A DNA stretch of 64,000 bases from positions 32,712 to 96,711 of the forward strand of contig UQHB01000005.1 of assembly GCA_900540735.1 (NCBI GenBank), in the 5' to 3' direction. How positions within the stretch are numbered: position 1 is the stretch's first letter; each line of letters begins with the position of its first letter. Below, piece after piece: positions 24,487 through 32,200 of this stretch. This stretch comes from an uncultured Megasphaera sp. Lineage in GTDB: Bacteria > Bacillota > Negativicutes > Veillonellales > Megasphaeraceae. The notes beneath the pieces were generated by a model. That model was given only the letters and a program-made list of their open reading frames with translations, searched no databases and was not told the DNA's origin. The translations under genes were made by a program, and so were the position numbers.

Positions 24487-24550
24487 GCGCATTCTATGAA
24501 GAGTGCGAGACGTTACGAGTGAAATGACGGAAATTTGCGTTTAACTACAA

Positions 24551-25306
24551 CTATAAGTGCATGAGCTGCTTGAATTGTTTGACATTGCTGCGGCTGACCG
24601 GGATTTTTTCGTCCATTCCTTCTAAGGCCAAGTTGTACGTATTATTAAACCACGGAATGATTTCAGCAATTTTATCGACATTGACCACGTACGAGCGATG
24701 ACACTTAAAAAAGAGCGGATGAGGTAAGCTGTCGTAAAATTCAGAAATAGTCTGGTTGACTGTATACCGTTCTTTCTTCGTATACACGTAAGTCGTGCGG
24801 TTATTAGCTTCGCAGTAATAAATGTCTTGGACATGAACGAGAATAATCTTGTCGTTCTGCCAAAGACAGACTGTGCCGTTTGGCTGTGCTGTATTGGGAG
24901 CCGCCGTCACAGCTGGTATGGCCGGAGCCGGTGCCTGCTCTTGGGCTAAGGCCTGTTCTAACTTGGCTAAAACCGTTTTGATCCGTTCTTCCGTATAAGG
25001 CTTTAAGATGTAGTCAAAGGCTTCGATTTCAAAGGCATCCGCTGCGTGTTCCTTATAGGCTGTGACGAAGATAATCTTCGGTGGATTTTCAAAGCGGTGC
25101 AAACTTTTCGCTAAGAGCACGCCGTCGAGCAAGGGAATGTTAATATCCAAAAAGACAGCGTCTACGTCGTGGTCTTGAAGAAATTTCAATACTTCTATGC
25201 CGTCTGAAAATTCACCGACAATTTCTAGTTTACTATAAGTTTTAATAAAATATTTGAGCTCTTCCCGTGCTGGGTATTCATCATCTACTACGATTACCTT
25301 ATTCAT
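24551..25306 (-). CDS. LytTR-type response regulator
   Basis: 251 residues. The receiver domain (residues 1-120) has VVDDEYPAREEL, the phospho-acceptor Asp in AVFLDINIPLLDG, and conserved Thr/Lys in FVTAYKEHA and ILKPYTEERI. An Ala/Pro-rich linker (about 130-155) joins a LytTR DNA-binding domain (VQDIYYCEANNRTTYVYTKKE ... FFKCHRSYVVNVDKI ... IPVSRSNVKQFKQLM). ATG at 25306 is used, with GGGGAAC in front; it overlaps the kinase end by 8 bp. Paired with the LytS-like kinase, and likely regulates the adjacent OFA transporter. Confidence 0.94.
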   Translation of the reverse strand: MNKVIVVDDEYPAREELKYFIKTYSKLEIVGEFSDGIEVLKFLQDHDVDAVFLDINIPLLDGVLLAKSLHRFENPPKIIFVTAYKEHAADAFEIEAFDYILKPYTEERIKTVLAKLEQALAQEQAPAPAIPAVTAAPNTAQPNGTVCLWQNDKIILVHVQDIYYCEANNRTTYVYTKKERYTVNQTISEFYDSLPHPLFFKCHRSYVVNVDKIAEIIPWFNNTYNLALEGMDEKIPVSRSNVKQFKQLMHL

Positions 25307-26978
25307 GTTCCCCTGCTCCTTCCCCTTTCTTGACGACAAAGGATATTTTCGTGCCAGGCTGTAACGTTTCAATCGTCAGTCCTTGGCCATACATGTGGCG
25401 CAGCCGTTGGTCGACGTTATAGAGGCCAATGTGATGGCCGCCGCCCTTGCCTTGTTTTAAGTTGGCAACGACATCAGCCGGAATGCCAACGCCTGTGTCG
25501 GTCACGCTAATGTCGACAACAGGTCCTTTATCTTTTACGGCAATGGTCACAGTACCACCGTGGGGCTGTTTTAAAATGCCGTGGCTAATGGCGTTTTCTA
25601 CAAGTGGCTCTAAAGACAGACTGGGAATCTGGACGGCTACGTCATCGATGTCGTAAATAACTTTTATTTTATCACCGAAGCGAGCCGTTTCAATGGCCAC
25701 GAAATCGGCTACTTGTTTCAATTCTTGTTGTACGTCAATCGTGTCTTGGTCTAGTTCGATATTAAACCGCAAATAACTGGCCAAATTGGCAATTAAATCG
25801 CGTGCTTTCGTCGGTTGAATACGAATGAGTGAGGCAATGGCGTGGAGGCTGTTAAAGAGGAAATGAGGGGCAATTTGTGCTTGCAGTGCTTTCCGTTCTG
25901 CCCGATGAGCCATGTCTTCTAAGGCATGAAGTTCAGCTACTTCCATTTGCGTCGACATGAGCTGGCAAAGACCTTCAGCAAGCATTTGCGTCGAATACGT
26001 AATGCCGTGGGCACATGTATGATAAATATGGAGGGTACCCATGACTTGGTCATGGACTTTTAAGGGAATGACGATGACCGACTGGAATGGGCCGGACCGT
26101 TTTACACCGTATTGATTACAGAGGACAATGTTTTTGCCGTGTACAGCCCGCGTCGTTTCAATAGGACTGAGCATTTGCCCAAGAGGATGCTTTTCTTTGT
26201 CCAGGCCATCGTAGGCTAAGAGCTTGTCTCCTGTCGTAATAGCTACGGCGGCCGCACCGATGTGACGGCGAATGATTTGGCATACAGCTTCCATATTTTC
26301 TGCAGTCACTGCATGGAAATATGGCAGTGTTTCTCGAGCAATAGTCAAGGCGAGCTGAGACTGAAAGGCTGCAATCCGTTCTTTGTCGTTTTCAATGCTC
26401 TGCATGAGGATGATAATAAGGCCCACGCCGACTTGAGAGACAATCATAGGCCAGCCGATTTGCCGCACAATTTCTACGCCTTGCACGTGGGGCTGGGCGA
26501 GCCACAAGATAAAGGCCATCGTCACTACTTCCATGGCCATGCCGATGAGGATACCAGCCAGCCAAAGCCAGGGACGGCGCATGTATTTGCCCACAAAACC
26601 GGCTGTAATCCCGGCTAAGATGCTGCTCAAGAGACAGGGAAAGGACGTAATGCCGCCCATGTCGATGAAATAGCGATGGAGACCGGCAATAATCCCGGTG
26701 CTCACGCCGATAACGGGGCCAAATAAAATGCCACTAGAGACAATGGTTAAGGTTCGCACGTTAGCCAGCGACCCATCGACGCGTAAGCCTGTGTAATTAG
26801 ATAAAATAGAAAAAATGGCAAAAACTAGCGCAATCCAGCAATAGTCTTGCCACGTGTATTGTTCCTTTTGAAAGAGTCTGCGAAAGAGCCGCAAACGAGC
26901 TAATAAAAAGAGACAGACAAATAAAATCGCACTGTCTTCGAGTAATTTCAGCAAAATAGCTGCACTCTCATCCATCAT
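25299..26978 (-). CDS. LytS-type sensor histidine kinase
   Basis: 559 residues. The N-terminal half has about five to six membrane helices of the 5TM-5TMR_LYT type (NYTGLRVDGSLANVRTLTIVSSGILFGPVIGVSTGIIAGLHRY). A GAF-like domain covers about 195-340. The His_kinase domain starts with QAQIAPHFLFNSLHAIASLIR, containing the phospho-accepting His, and ends with an HATPase domain (LEPLVENAISHG, DTGVGIP, GIGLYNVDQRL-like HHIGLYNVDQRLRHMYG). ATG at 26978 or 26975 follows AGGAGG. Related kinases YpdA and BtsS respond to pyruvate. Ligand here is inferred only. Confidence 0.93.
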   Translation of the reverse strand: MMDESAAILLKLLEDSAILFVCLFLLARLRLFRRLFQKEQYTWQDYCWIALVFAIFSILSNYTGLRVDGSLANVRTLTIVSSGILFGPVIGVSTGIIAGLHRYFIDMGGITSFPCLLSSILAGITAGFVGKYMRRPWLWLAGILIGMAMEVVTMAFILWLAQPHVQGVEIVRQIGWPMIVSQVGVGLIIILMQSIENDKERIAAFQSQLALTIARETLPYFHAVTAENMEAVCQIIRRHIGAAAVAITTGDKLLAYDGLDKEKHPLGQMLSPIETTRAVHGKNIVLCNQYGVKRSGPFQSVIVIPLKVHDQVMGTLHIYHTCAHGITYSTQMLAEGLCQLMSTQMEVAELHALEDMAHRAERKALQAQIAPHFLFNSLHAIASLIRIQPTKARDLIANLASYLRFNIELDQDTIDVQQELKQVADFVAIETARFGDKIKVIYDIDDVAVQIPSLSLEPLVENAISHGILKQPHGGTVTIAVKDKGPVVDISVTDTGVGIPADVVANLKQGKGGGHHIGLYNVDQRLRHMYGQGLTIETLQPGTKISFVVKKGEGAGEHE

Positions 26979-27055
26979 ACTTCCTCCTCTGTACCGTACT
27001 GCCTCCATTGTACTCGCATTGCCCTGAAAATGCCAGTCTTTCAAGATATTATAAA

Positions 27056-27084
27056 ATACCCCTGAACATCACGTTCAGGGGTAT
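27056..27084 (-). terminator. Terminator of tRNA cluster 1
   Basis: Perfect 12-bp arms (27056-27067 and 27073-27084), 5-nt loop, minus-strand exit TTTTATAATA. It closes the five-gene tRNA unit 27121-27543. Confidence 0.85.
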
Positions 27085-27120
27085 TCGCAACGTAAGGACT
27101 CCTTACGTATCATATGCAAT

Positions 27121-27209
27121 TGGTGCCGGGGACCGGAATCGAACCGGTACGGTTATCGCTAACCGACGGATTTTAAGTCCGTTGCGTCTGCCAGTTCCGC
27201 CACCTCGGC
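27121..27209 (-). tRNA. tRNA-Leu(TAA)
   Basis: Class II tRNA with long variable arm. The anticodon loop CTTAAAA gives anticodon TAA. T-arm GGTTCGATTCC and encoded CCA are present. Acceptor stem GCCGAGG against CCCCGGC leaves one A-C mismatch at position 5-68. Confidence 0.93.
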
Positions 27210-27228
27210 AGGTAGGGAAAAAAGGTTA

Positions 27229-27302
27229 TGGAGGCGGCACCCAGAATCGAACTGGGGATGAAGGTTTTGCAGACCTCTGCCTTACCGCTTGGCTATGCCG
27301 CC
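27229..27302 (-). tRNA. tRNA-Cys(GCA)
   Basis: Acceptor GGCGGCA, D-arm AGCCAAGCGGTAAGGC, anticodon loop CTGCAAA (GCA), T-arm AGTTCGATTCT, encoded CCA. Confidence 0.95.
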
Positions 27303-27306
27303 ATAA

Positions 27307-27381
27307 TGGAGCGGAAAACGAGGCTCGAACTCGCGACCCCCACCTTGGCAAGGTGGTGCTCTACCACTGAGCTACTTCCGC
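27307..27381 (-). tRNA. tRNA-Gly(GCC)
   Basis: Acceptor GCGGAAG, D-arm AGCTCAGTGGTAGAGC, anticodon loop TTGCCAA (GCC), T-arm AGTTCGAGCCT, encoded CCA. Confidence 0.95.
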
Positions 27382-27385
27382 ATTG

Positions 27386-27461
27386 TGGTGGTCAGGGACG
27401 GAATTGAACCGCCGACACGGGGATTTTCAGTCCCCTGCTCTACCGACTGAGCTACCTGACC
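27386..27461 (-). tRNA. tRNA-Phe(GAA)
   Basis: Acceptor GGTCAGG, D-arm AGCTCAGTCGGTAGAGC, anticodon loop CTGAAAA (GAA), T-loop GTTCAATTC, encoded CCA. Confidence 0.95.
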
Positions 27462-27466
27462 AAATA

Positions 27467-27543
27467 TGGCGACCCCGATCAGATTTGAACTGACGATCTT
27501 CGCCGTGACAGGGCGACATGTTAAACCGCTACACCACGGGGCC
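27467..27543 (-). tRNA. tRNA-Asp(GTC)
   Basis: Acceptor GGCCCCG, D-arm GTGTAGCGGTTTAACAT, anticodon loop CTGTCAC (GTC), T-loop GTTCAAATC, encoded CCA. First gene of the cluster. Confidence 0.95.
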
Positions 27544-27592
27544 GTTTCATATTCTTTCGAGGCTTTCGTGCTTCGTGCCTCGAACAAAAATT

Positions 27593-27621
27593 ATTTTACC
27601 ACGAAGGTTCCTATTTGGCAA
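27593..27621 (-). promoter_or_regulatory. Promoter of tRNA cluster 1
   Basis: Minus strand: -35 TTGCCA (27616-27621), 17-nt spacer, -10 TAAAAT (27593-27598) with TGG just upstream, resembling an extended -10. It lies about 50 nt before tRNA-Asp. Confidence 0.7.
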
Positions 27622-27644
27622 GTACTTTTTTCAGATTTTTTCAA

Positions 27645-27680
27645 AAAAATTCCCTTACCTGCAAGATGCAAGTAAGGGAT
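27645..27680 (-). terminator. Intrinsic terminator after rny
   Basis: Arms near 27651-27662 and 27668-27679 (TCCCTTAC with GTAAGGGA plus inner TGCA pairing); the minus-strand exit is ATTTTTTTG. It ends the rny transcript just upstream of the tRNA promoter. Confidence 0.8.
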
Positions 27681-27692
27681 CTGTATGTACCA

Positions 27693-29228
27693 TTATTTTG
27701 CATAATCAATCATACGCGTTTCGCGAATGACAACGACCTTGATTTGGCCCGGATATTCCAGTTCTGCTTCAATCCGTTTGACAATGTCGTGGACTAAGAG
27801 AACGCAATCTGATTCGTCCAGTTTTTCCGGTTTGACCATAACCCGGATTTCCCGGCCTGCTTGAATAGCAAAGCATTCTTCGACACCTTCAAAGGATTTA
27901 GCAATTTCTTCGAGCTTCGTCAGTCGTTTTAAGTAATTTTCTAAAGTTTCACGCCGTGCCCCTGGCCGTGCAGCCGAAACGGCATCGGCTGCAGAAACGA
28001 GGACAGCTTCGACGCATTGCGGTTCTTCGTCGCCATGATGGGCAGCAATACAGTTGATGACCAGCTTCGATTCGCCGTATTTCTTGGCAATGTCCACGCC
28101 AATAGAGACGTGAGTCCCTTCCATATCGTGGTCGAGAGCTTTGCCAATATCGTGGATAAGACCTGCTCGTTTGGCTAAGTTCTCATCGACACCAAGTTCT
28201 GTAGCCATAATCCCAGCGAGTTGTGCCACTTCAATGGAATGGCGCAAGACGTTTTGACCATAACTCGTGCGGTAGCGCAAGCGGCCTAAAATCTTAATCA
28301 TTTCCGGATGGAGCCCATGGACACCGGCTTCATACGTTGCCTGTTCACCGGCTTCGCGGATTTTCTGGTTAATTTCTTTCCGCGCTTTTTCCACCATTTC
28401 TTCAATACGAGCTGGGTGGATACGACCGTCGGCAATCAATTTTTCCAAGGCAATCCGCGCGACTTCGCGGCGAATAGGATCAAAACAGGACAAGATAACC
28501 GCTTCCGGCGTATCGTCAATGATTAAGTCGACACCGGTGAGCGTTTCAATAGCCCGAATATTCCGGCCTTCACGACCGATAATGCGGCCTTTCATTTCAT
28601 CATTCGGCAAGGAGACAACAGAGACTGTCGTTTCAGCCACATGGTCTGCAGCGCAACGCTGAATAGCCATAGAAATGATTTCCCGTGCTTTAACTTCAGC
28701 TTCTTCCTTCGCTTCTTCTTCGAGGGATTTAATCATCTGAGCTGTTTCGTACTTCACTTCGGTCTTGACGTTGTTTAAGAGTAATTCTTTCGCATCGTCA
28801 TAGGATAAGCCCGAAATCCGTTCCAATTCTGCCATTTTCTGCGCGTGAAGAGCTTCGATGTTTTCTTGCATCTTCAAGACATCATTTTCTTTCCGCTGCA
28901 ATGCATCTTCTTTCTTTTCCATAGAATCTGCTTTTTTATCTAAATGCTCTTCTTTTTGCAGTAACCGCCGTTCTAACCGTTGTAATTCATTCCGTCTTTC
29001 TTTATGTTCCCGTTCGGCATCAGTGCGCAGTTTGTGGATTTCTTCTTTCCCTTCCAGGACCAGTTCTTTTTTACGAGCTTCTGCGCTCTGCTGCGCTGTC
29101 GTCAAAATCCGCTGTGCTTCTACTTCAGCTGAACCAATTTTCCCTTCAGCAATGCTTTTGCGATAGAAATACCCAGTTCCTACGCCAATAATGCCGCACG
29201 CAACAGCTGCAGCAATAATTGCTAACAT
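27693..29228 (-). CDS. rny: Ribonuclease Y
   Basis: 511-residue membrane-anchored endoribonuclease that starts bulk mRNA decay. Residues 1-25 form one N-terminal membrane helix, followed by a long coiled coil to about residue 200 (REHKERRNELQRLERRLLQKEEHL). A KH domain holds GRIIGREGRNIRAIETLTGVD, and the HD domain holds HSIEVAQLAGIMATELG ... LIHDIGKALDHDMEGTHVSIG. ATG at 29228 follows GGGGAGGTG with an 11-nt spacer. A terminator lies between the predicted promoter and this start, suggesting attenuation. Typical length is 510-520. Confidence 0.96.
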   Translation of the reverse strand: MLAIIAAAVACGIIGVGTGYFYRKSIAEGKIGSAEVEAQRILTTAQQSAEARKKELVLEGKEEIHKLRTDAEREHKERRNELQRLERRLLQKEEHLDKKADSMEKKEDALQRKENDVLKMQENIEALHAQKMAELERISGLSYDDAKELLLNNVKTEVKYETAQMIKSLEEEAKEEAEVKAREIISMAIQRCAADHVAETTVSVVSLPNDEMKGRIIGREGRNIRAIETLTGVDLIIDDTPEAVILSCFDPIRREVARIALEKLIADGRIHPARIEEMVEKARKEINQKIREAGEQATYEAGVHGLHPEMIKILGRLRYRTSYGQNVLRHSIEVAQLAGIMATELGVDENLAKRAGLIHDIGKALDHDMEGTHVSIGVDIAKKYGESKLVINCIAAHHGDEEPQCVEAVLVSAADAVSAARPGARRETLENYLKRLTKLEEIAKSFEGVEECFAIQAGREIRVMVKPEKLDESDCVLLVHDIVKRIEAELEYPGQIKVVVIRETRMIDYAK

Positions 29229-29254
29229 AGTACTACCTTCACCTCCCCTTCATC

Positions 29255-29286
29255 AAAAAAAGCCGAACATCAGTCCGGCTTTTTTA
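29255..29286 (-). terminator. Intrinsic terminator between recX and rny (possible rny attenuator)
   Basis: AAGCCGGACTGATGTTCGGCTT hairpin region with TTTTTTT exit on the minus strand, about 26 nt before the rny start. It could end the recX transcript. It is also downstream of the predicted rny promoter. Confidence 0.85.
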
Positions 29287-29368
29287 TATGAGTATGTGTT
29301 GTTTACATCATCTTCAAAAACCTACAATTATGCAAAATATATACCAGTGTATCAAACCGGTCTATTTA

Positions 29369-29397
29369 ATTGTAAAGTCTTTTGTGAACGATGTCAA
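29369..29397 (-). promoter_or_regulatory. Strong promoter upstream of rny
   Basis: Minus strand: -35 TTGACA (29392-29397), exact 17-nt spacer, -10 TACAAT (29369-29374). Start near 29362 gives a leader of about 75 nt before the terminator at 29286-29255. It begins just after the recX stop. Confidence 0.7.
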
Positions 29398-29410
29398 GAA
29401 TAAAAGCAAG

Positions 29411-29821
29411 TTATGCCAAGACGTCGCGAATGACGGACACAGCAAAGCCGCGATACTGCAAATACCGGGCTGCTTTTGCGTAGTCCCGGTCAGGGCCGGG
29501 GAATTTTTTTTCTACAATCCTTTCGGCAACGACGTATTCATCAACGCGCTCCAGGTCTTCCGGTACAGGCAAGGCCCGTTTTTGCAAACGCTGGACGATG
29601 TAGCGATGGCCGTACTGCTCTTTCTTTGCGTAATAGGCATAAACAGCACGAGCCAGACGGTCGTCATCGAGGAAGTGTTCTCCTTTGAAGGTCTCTACAA
29701 CTTCATCAATGACCTCATCGTCCACCTTACGTTGCCGTAATTTCTGGCGCAGTTCGCCTTCACTGAGAAAGCGCACATTTAAAAGCTTTAAGGCCTTGGC
29801 GTAAGCTTCACGATAGTCCAT
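29411..29821 (-). CDS. recX: RecX family regulatory protein
   Basis: 136 residues, short but within the RecX range, made of three-helix repeats (YAKALKLLNVRFLSEGELRQKLRQRKVDDEVIDEVVETF; DDDRLARAVYAYYAKKEQYGHRYIVQRLQKRAL). It modulates RecA filaments by direct binding. ATG at 29821 overlaps the recA stop (TAATG), so translation is coupled. No LexA-type site is evident nearby. Confidence 0.92.
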   Translation of the reverse strand: MDYREAYAKALKLLNVRFLSEGELRQKLRQRKVDDEVIDEVVETFKGEHFLDDDRLARAVYAYYAKKEQYGHRYIVQRLQKRALPVPEDLERVDEYVVAERIVEKKFPGPDRDYAKAARYLQYRGFAVSVIRDVLA

Positions 29822-30927
29822 TATACTTCGTCATCCGTCGGAGCCGGTAAGGGTTCTTCGTCGATGCCGTTGCCTTTTGTCGGGTCTTCTAAGACATCTT
29901 CAAATTTTTCTGGTTCTGCTGCTAAGGTATCGCGAATGATTTTTTCAATTTCATTGGCAATTTCCGGATGGTCTTTAAAGAAGACTTTCACATTTTCTTT
30001 GCCTTGGCCTAAGCGTTCGCCGTTGTACGAATACCAGGTACCGCTCTTTTCGATAATATCCATAGACGTACCGATGTCGAGAATGGTTCCTTCACGAGAA
30101 ATGCCCGTGCCGTACATAATATCTACTTCGCAGTTGCGGAACGGCGGAGCCACTTTGTTTTTAACGACTTTAATCTTCGCTCTGTTGCCGATGACTTCGC
30201 CGCCTTGTTTAATGGTTTCGCCTTTGCGGATTTCCATACGAATGGACGAGTAGAACTTAAGAGCTCGGCCGCCAGTCGTCGTTTCCGGATTGCCAAACAT
30301 AACACCCACTTTTTCGCGGAGCTGGTTGATGAAGATGACAATAGCTTTTGATTTAGAAATAATACCGGTCAATTTACGGAGAGCCTGACTCATGAGACGT
30401 GCTTGGAGACCAACATGAGAATCGCCCATTTCGCCTTCGATTTCTGCCTTCGGTACGAGGGCGGCAACGGAGTCGACGACGATAATATCGACAGCACCAC
30501 TACGGACGAGTTCTTCTGTAATTTCCAGGGCTTGTTCACCATTATCTGGCTGCGAAATAAGGAGATCTGCCGTGTCTACACCAAGGCGGCGCGCATAGAC
30601 TGGGTCTAAAGCGTGTTCCGCATCAATGAAGGCCGCAATGCCGCCATTTTGCTGCGCTGACGCAATAGCATGGAGAGCAAGCGTCGTTTTCCCAGACGAT
30701 TCGGGGCCGTAGATTTCGATGACACGGCCGCGGGGATAGCCGCCAACGCCGACGGCTAAATCGACAGCTAACGAGCCTGACGAAATGACTTCAATATTCA
30801 TTTTGTCGGCCATATCACCAAGGCGCATGATAGCCCCTTTACCAAAATCTTTTTCAATTTTTTTCATAGCATTATCAAGGGCCGTTTGTTTAGCGTCTAA
30901 TTGTTTTGCATCTGTTTTTGCGTCCAT
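29821..30927 (-). CDS. recA: Recombinase RecA
   Basis: 368 residues; forms ATP-dependent filaments on ssDNA for strand exchange and SOS induction. Walker A GPESSGKTTLALHAIA near residue 75, LVRSGAVDIIVVDSVAALVPKAEIEGEMGD (Walker B and L1), INQLREKVGVMFGNPETTTGGRALKFYSS (L2). The C-terminal tail is acidic (DEEPLPAPTDDEV). It follows cinA by 9 nt, the common cinA-recA pairing. ATG at 30927. Confidence 0.98.
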   Translation of the reverse strand: MDAKTDAKQLDAKQTALDNAMKKIEKDFGKGAIMRLGDMADKMNIEVISSGSLAVDLAVGVGGYPRGRVIEIYGPESSGKTTLALHAIASAQQNGGIAAFIDAEHALDPVYARRLGVDTADLLISQPDNGEQALEITEELVRSGAVDIIVVDSVAALVPKAEIEGEMGDSHVGLQARLMSQALRKLTGIISKSKAIVIFINQLREKVGVMFGNPETTTGGRALKFYSSIRMEIRKGETIKQGGEVIGNRAKIKVVKNKVAPPFRNCEVDIMYGTGISREGTILDIGTSMDIIEKSGTWYSYNGERLGQGKENVKVFFKDHPEIANEIEKIIRDTLAAEPEKFEDVLEDPTKGNGIDEEPLPAPTDDEV

Positions 30928-30936
30928 AAAAACCTC

Positions 30937-32190
30937 CTAGTGAGTATGTTGTAAAATGTATTGCACCATATAATAGACCGCCCGTGTTGCTGCGCGGCGT
31001 TTTACTTCTTCTCGGTCACCGGGATAGACATCGCGGTGTGTCACGGTCCCCCACGGCCCGGCTATGCCTGTATAGACAAGGCCCACAGGCTGTTCCTTCG
31101 TACCGCCGTCAGGGCCGGCAATGCCTGTCGTACTGACAGCAATATCGGAGCTATAGAGCTTGCGGCTCCCTTCAGCCATTTCGCCAGCCGTTTCGGCACT
31201 GACCGCTGTGTATGTGGCTAACGTATCGTGTGCTACACCGAGGATGTGTTCTTTCATTTCGTTGCAGTATGTCCCGGCAGAGCCGCGGAAGTAAGCGGAC
31301 GCACCGGGCACGTCTGTAATCAACGAACCGACGAGGCCGCCTGTACACGATTCAGCCGCACTGAGCGTATACCCTTGAGCTAGAGCAATACGCCCTAAAA
31401 GGGCTGCCATGGGTTCGTTATTATAAGTCACAGCTGTGCGGTGGAGCCGTCGCTGTAATTCTTCTTTCAAGGGTTGCAAGAGAGCTTCTGCTTCTTCTTG
31501 CGATGCTGCTTTGGCCGTCAAGCGCACTTCTACAAAGCCCGGACGAGCATACATGGCAATAGTCGGATTGGTCTGGGCTTTGATTAAATCCATGAGCTTT
31601 TCTTCAATATACGCTTCGCCTAAATCGTAAATCTTCACATAGAGCGAAGCAATATACCCTTGAGAGCCAAAAGTTTGCAGTAAATAAGGCTTTAAGCGAT
31701 GCGTAAACATCCACTTCATTTCTAGCGGCGGCCCAGGCAAATGGACGAGGACTTTGCCCCCTTTTTGCAGGGCTGTGCCCGGAGCCGTGCCGACTTCATT
31801 GGAAAAGACCGTTGCCCCTTCGGGAATCATGGCCTGCCGTTTTTGATTTTCCGTCATAGGGCGGTCCGGATGATGTTCTTGCACCCACTGCTGAATGGAC
31901 GCAACTACTTCCTCATGATAGACGAGAGGCACATCCATAACACGAGCACCAATGATTTTCGTCATATCCCCTTGAGTCGGCCCGAGACCACCCGTCGTAA
32001 TGACTATATCTACACGGGATAAGGCCGTTTTCAAGGCTTCTTCCATGCGGTCCGGGTTATCGCCGACAGTGGTCTGGTAAATGACGGAGTACCCGAGAGT
32101 ATTTAATTCTTTCGACAAGTACTGGACATTAACATTCGTAATTTCTCCTAAGAGAAGTTCAGTCCCTGTCGTAATGAGTTCTACTAACAT
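30937..32190 (-). CDS. cinA: CinA family protein (competence/damage-inducible; NMN deamidase)
   Basis: 417 residues. The N-terminal MoCF-type domain (ELITTGTELLLGEITN, TTGGLGPTQGDMT) has ADP-ribose pyrophosphatase-like activity in relatives. The C-terminal CinA/PncC domain from about residue 255 (YTLSAAESCTGGLVGSLITDVPGASAYFRGS; STTGIAGPDGGTKEQPVGLVYTG) deamidates nicotinamide mononucleotide. ATG at 32190 has GGAGG 5 nt upstream; the six earlier codons lack this. It lies between rimO and recA. Confidence 0.94.
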   Translation of the reverse strand: MLVELITTGTELLLGEITNVNVQYLSKELNTLGYSVIYQTTVGDNPDRMEEALKTALSRVDIVITTGGLGPTQGDMTKIIGARVMDVPLVYHEEVVASIQQWVQEHHPDRPMTENQKRQAMIPEGATVFSNEVGTAPGTALQKGGKVLVHLPGPPLEMKWMFTHRLKPYLLQTFGSQGYIASLYVKIYDLGEAYIEEKLMDLIKAQTNPTIAMYARPGFVEVRLTAKAASQEEAEALLQPLKEELQRRLHRTAVTYNNEPMAALLGRIALAQGYTLSAAESCTGGLVGSLITDVPGASAYFRGSAGTYCNEMKEHILGVAHDTLATYTAVSAETAGEMAEGSRKLYSSDIAVSTTGIAGPDGGTKEQPVGLVYTGIAGPWGTVTHRDVYPGDREEVKRRAATRAVYYMVQYILQHTH

Positions 32191-32200
32191 AGCAGCCTCC

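Noticed and set aside
27008..27370. Plus-strand 120-codon frame with phrases like GAGDRNRTGT
   Set aside because: It is the antisense of three tRNA genes, a common artefact.
27372..27587. Minus-strand 71-codon frame (CSGLTCRPVTAKIVSSNL)
   Set aside because: It is a translation through tRNA-Phe and tRNA-Asp, a typical spurious frame.
29821..30990. SOS (LexA/DinR) box near recA
   Set aside because: No convincing palindrome was found upstream of recA or of the operon head; recA appears to be transcribed with cinA.
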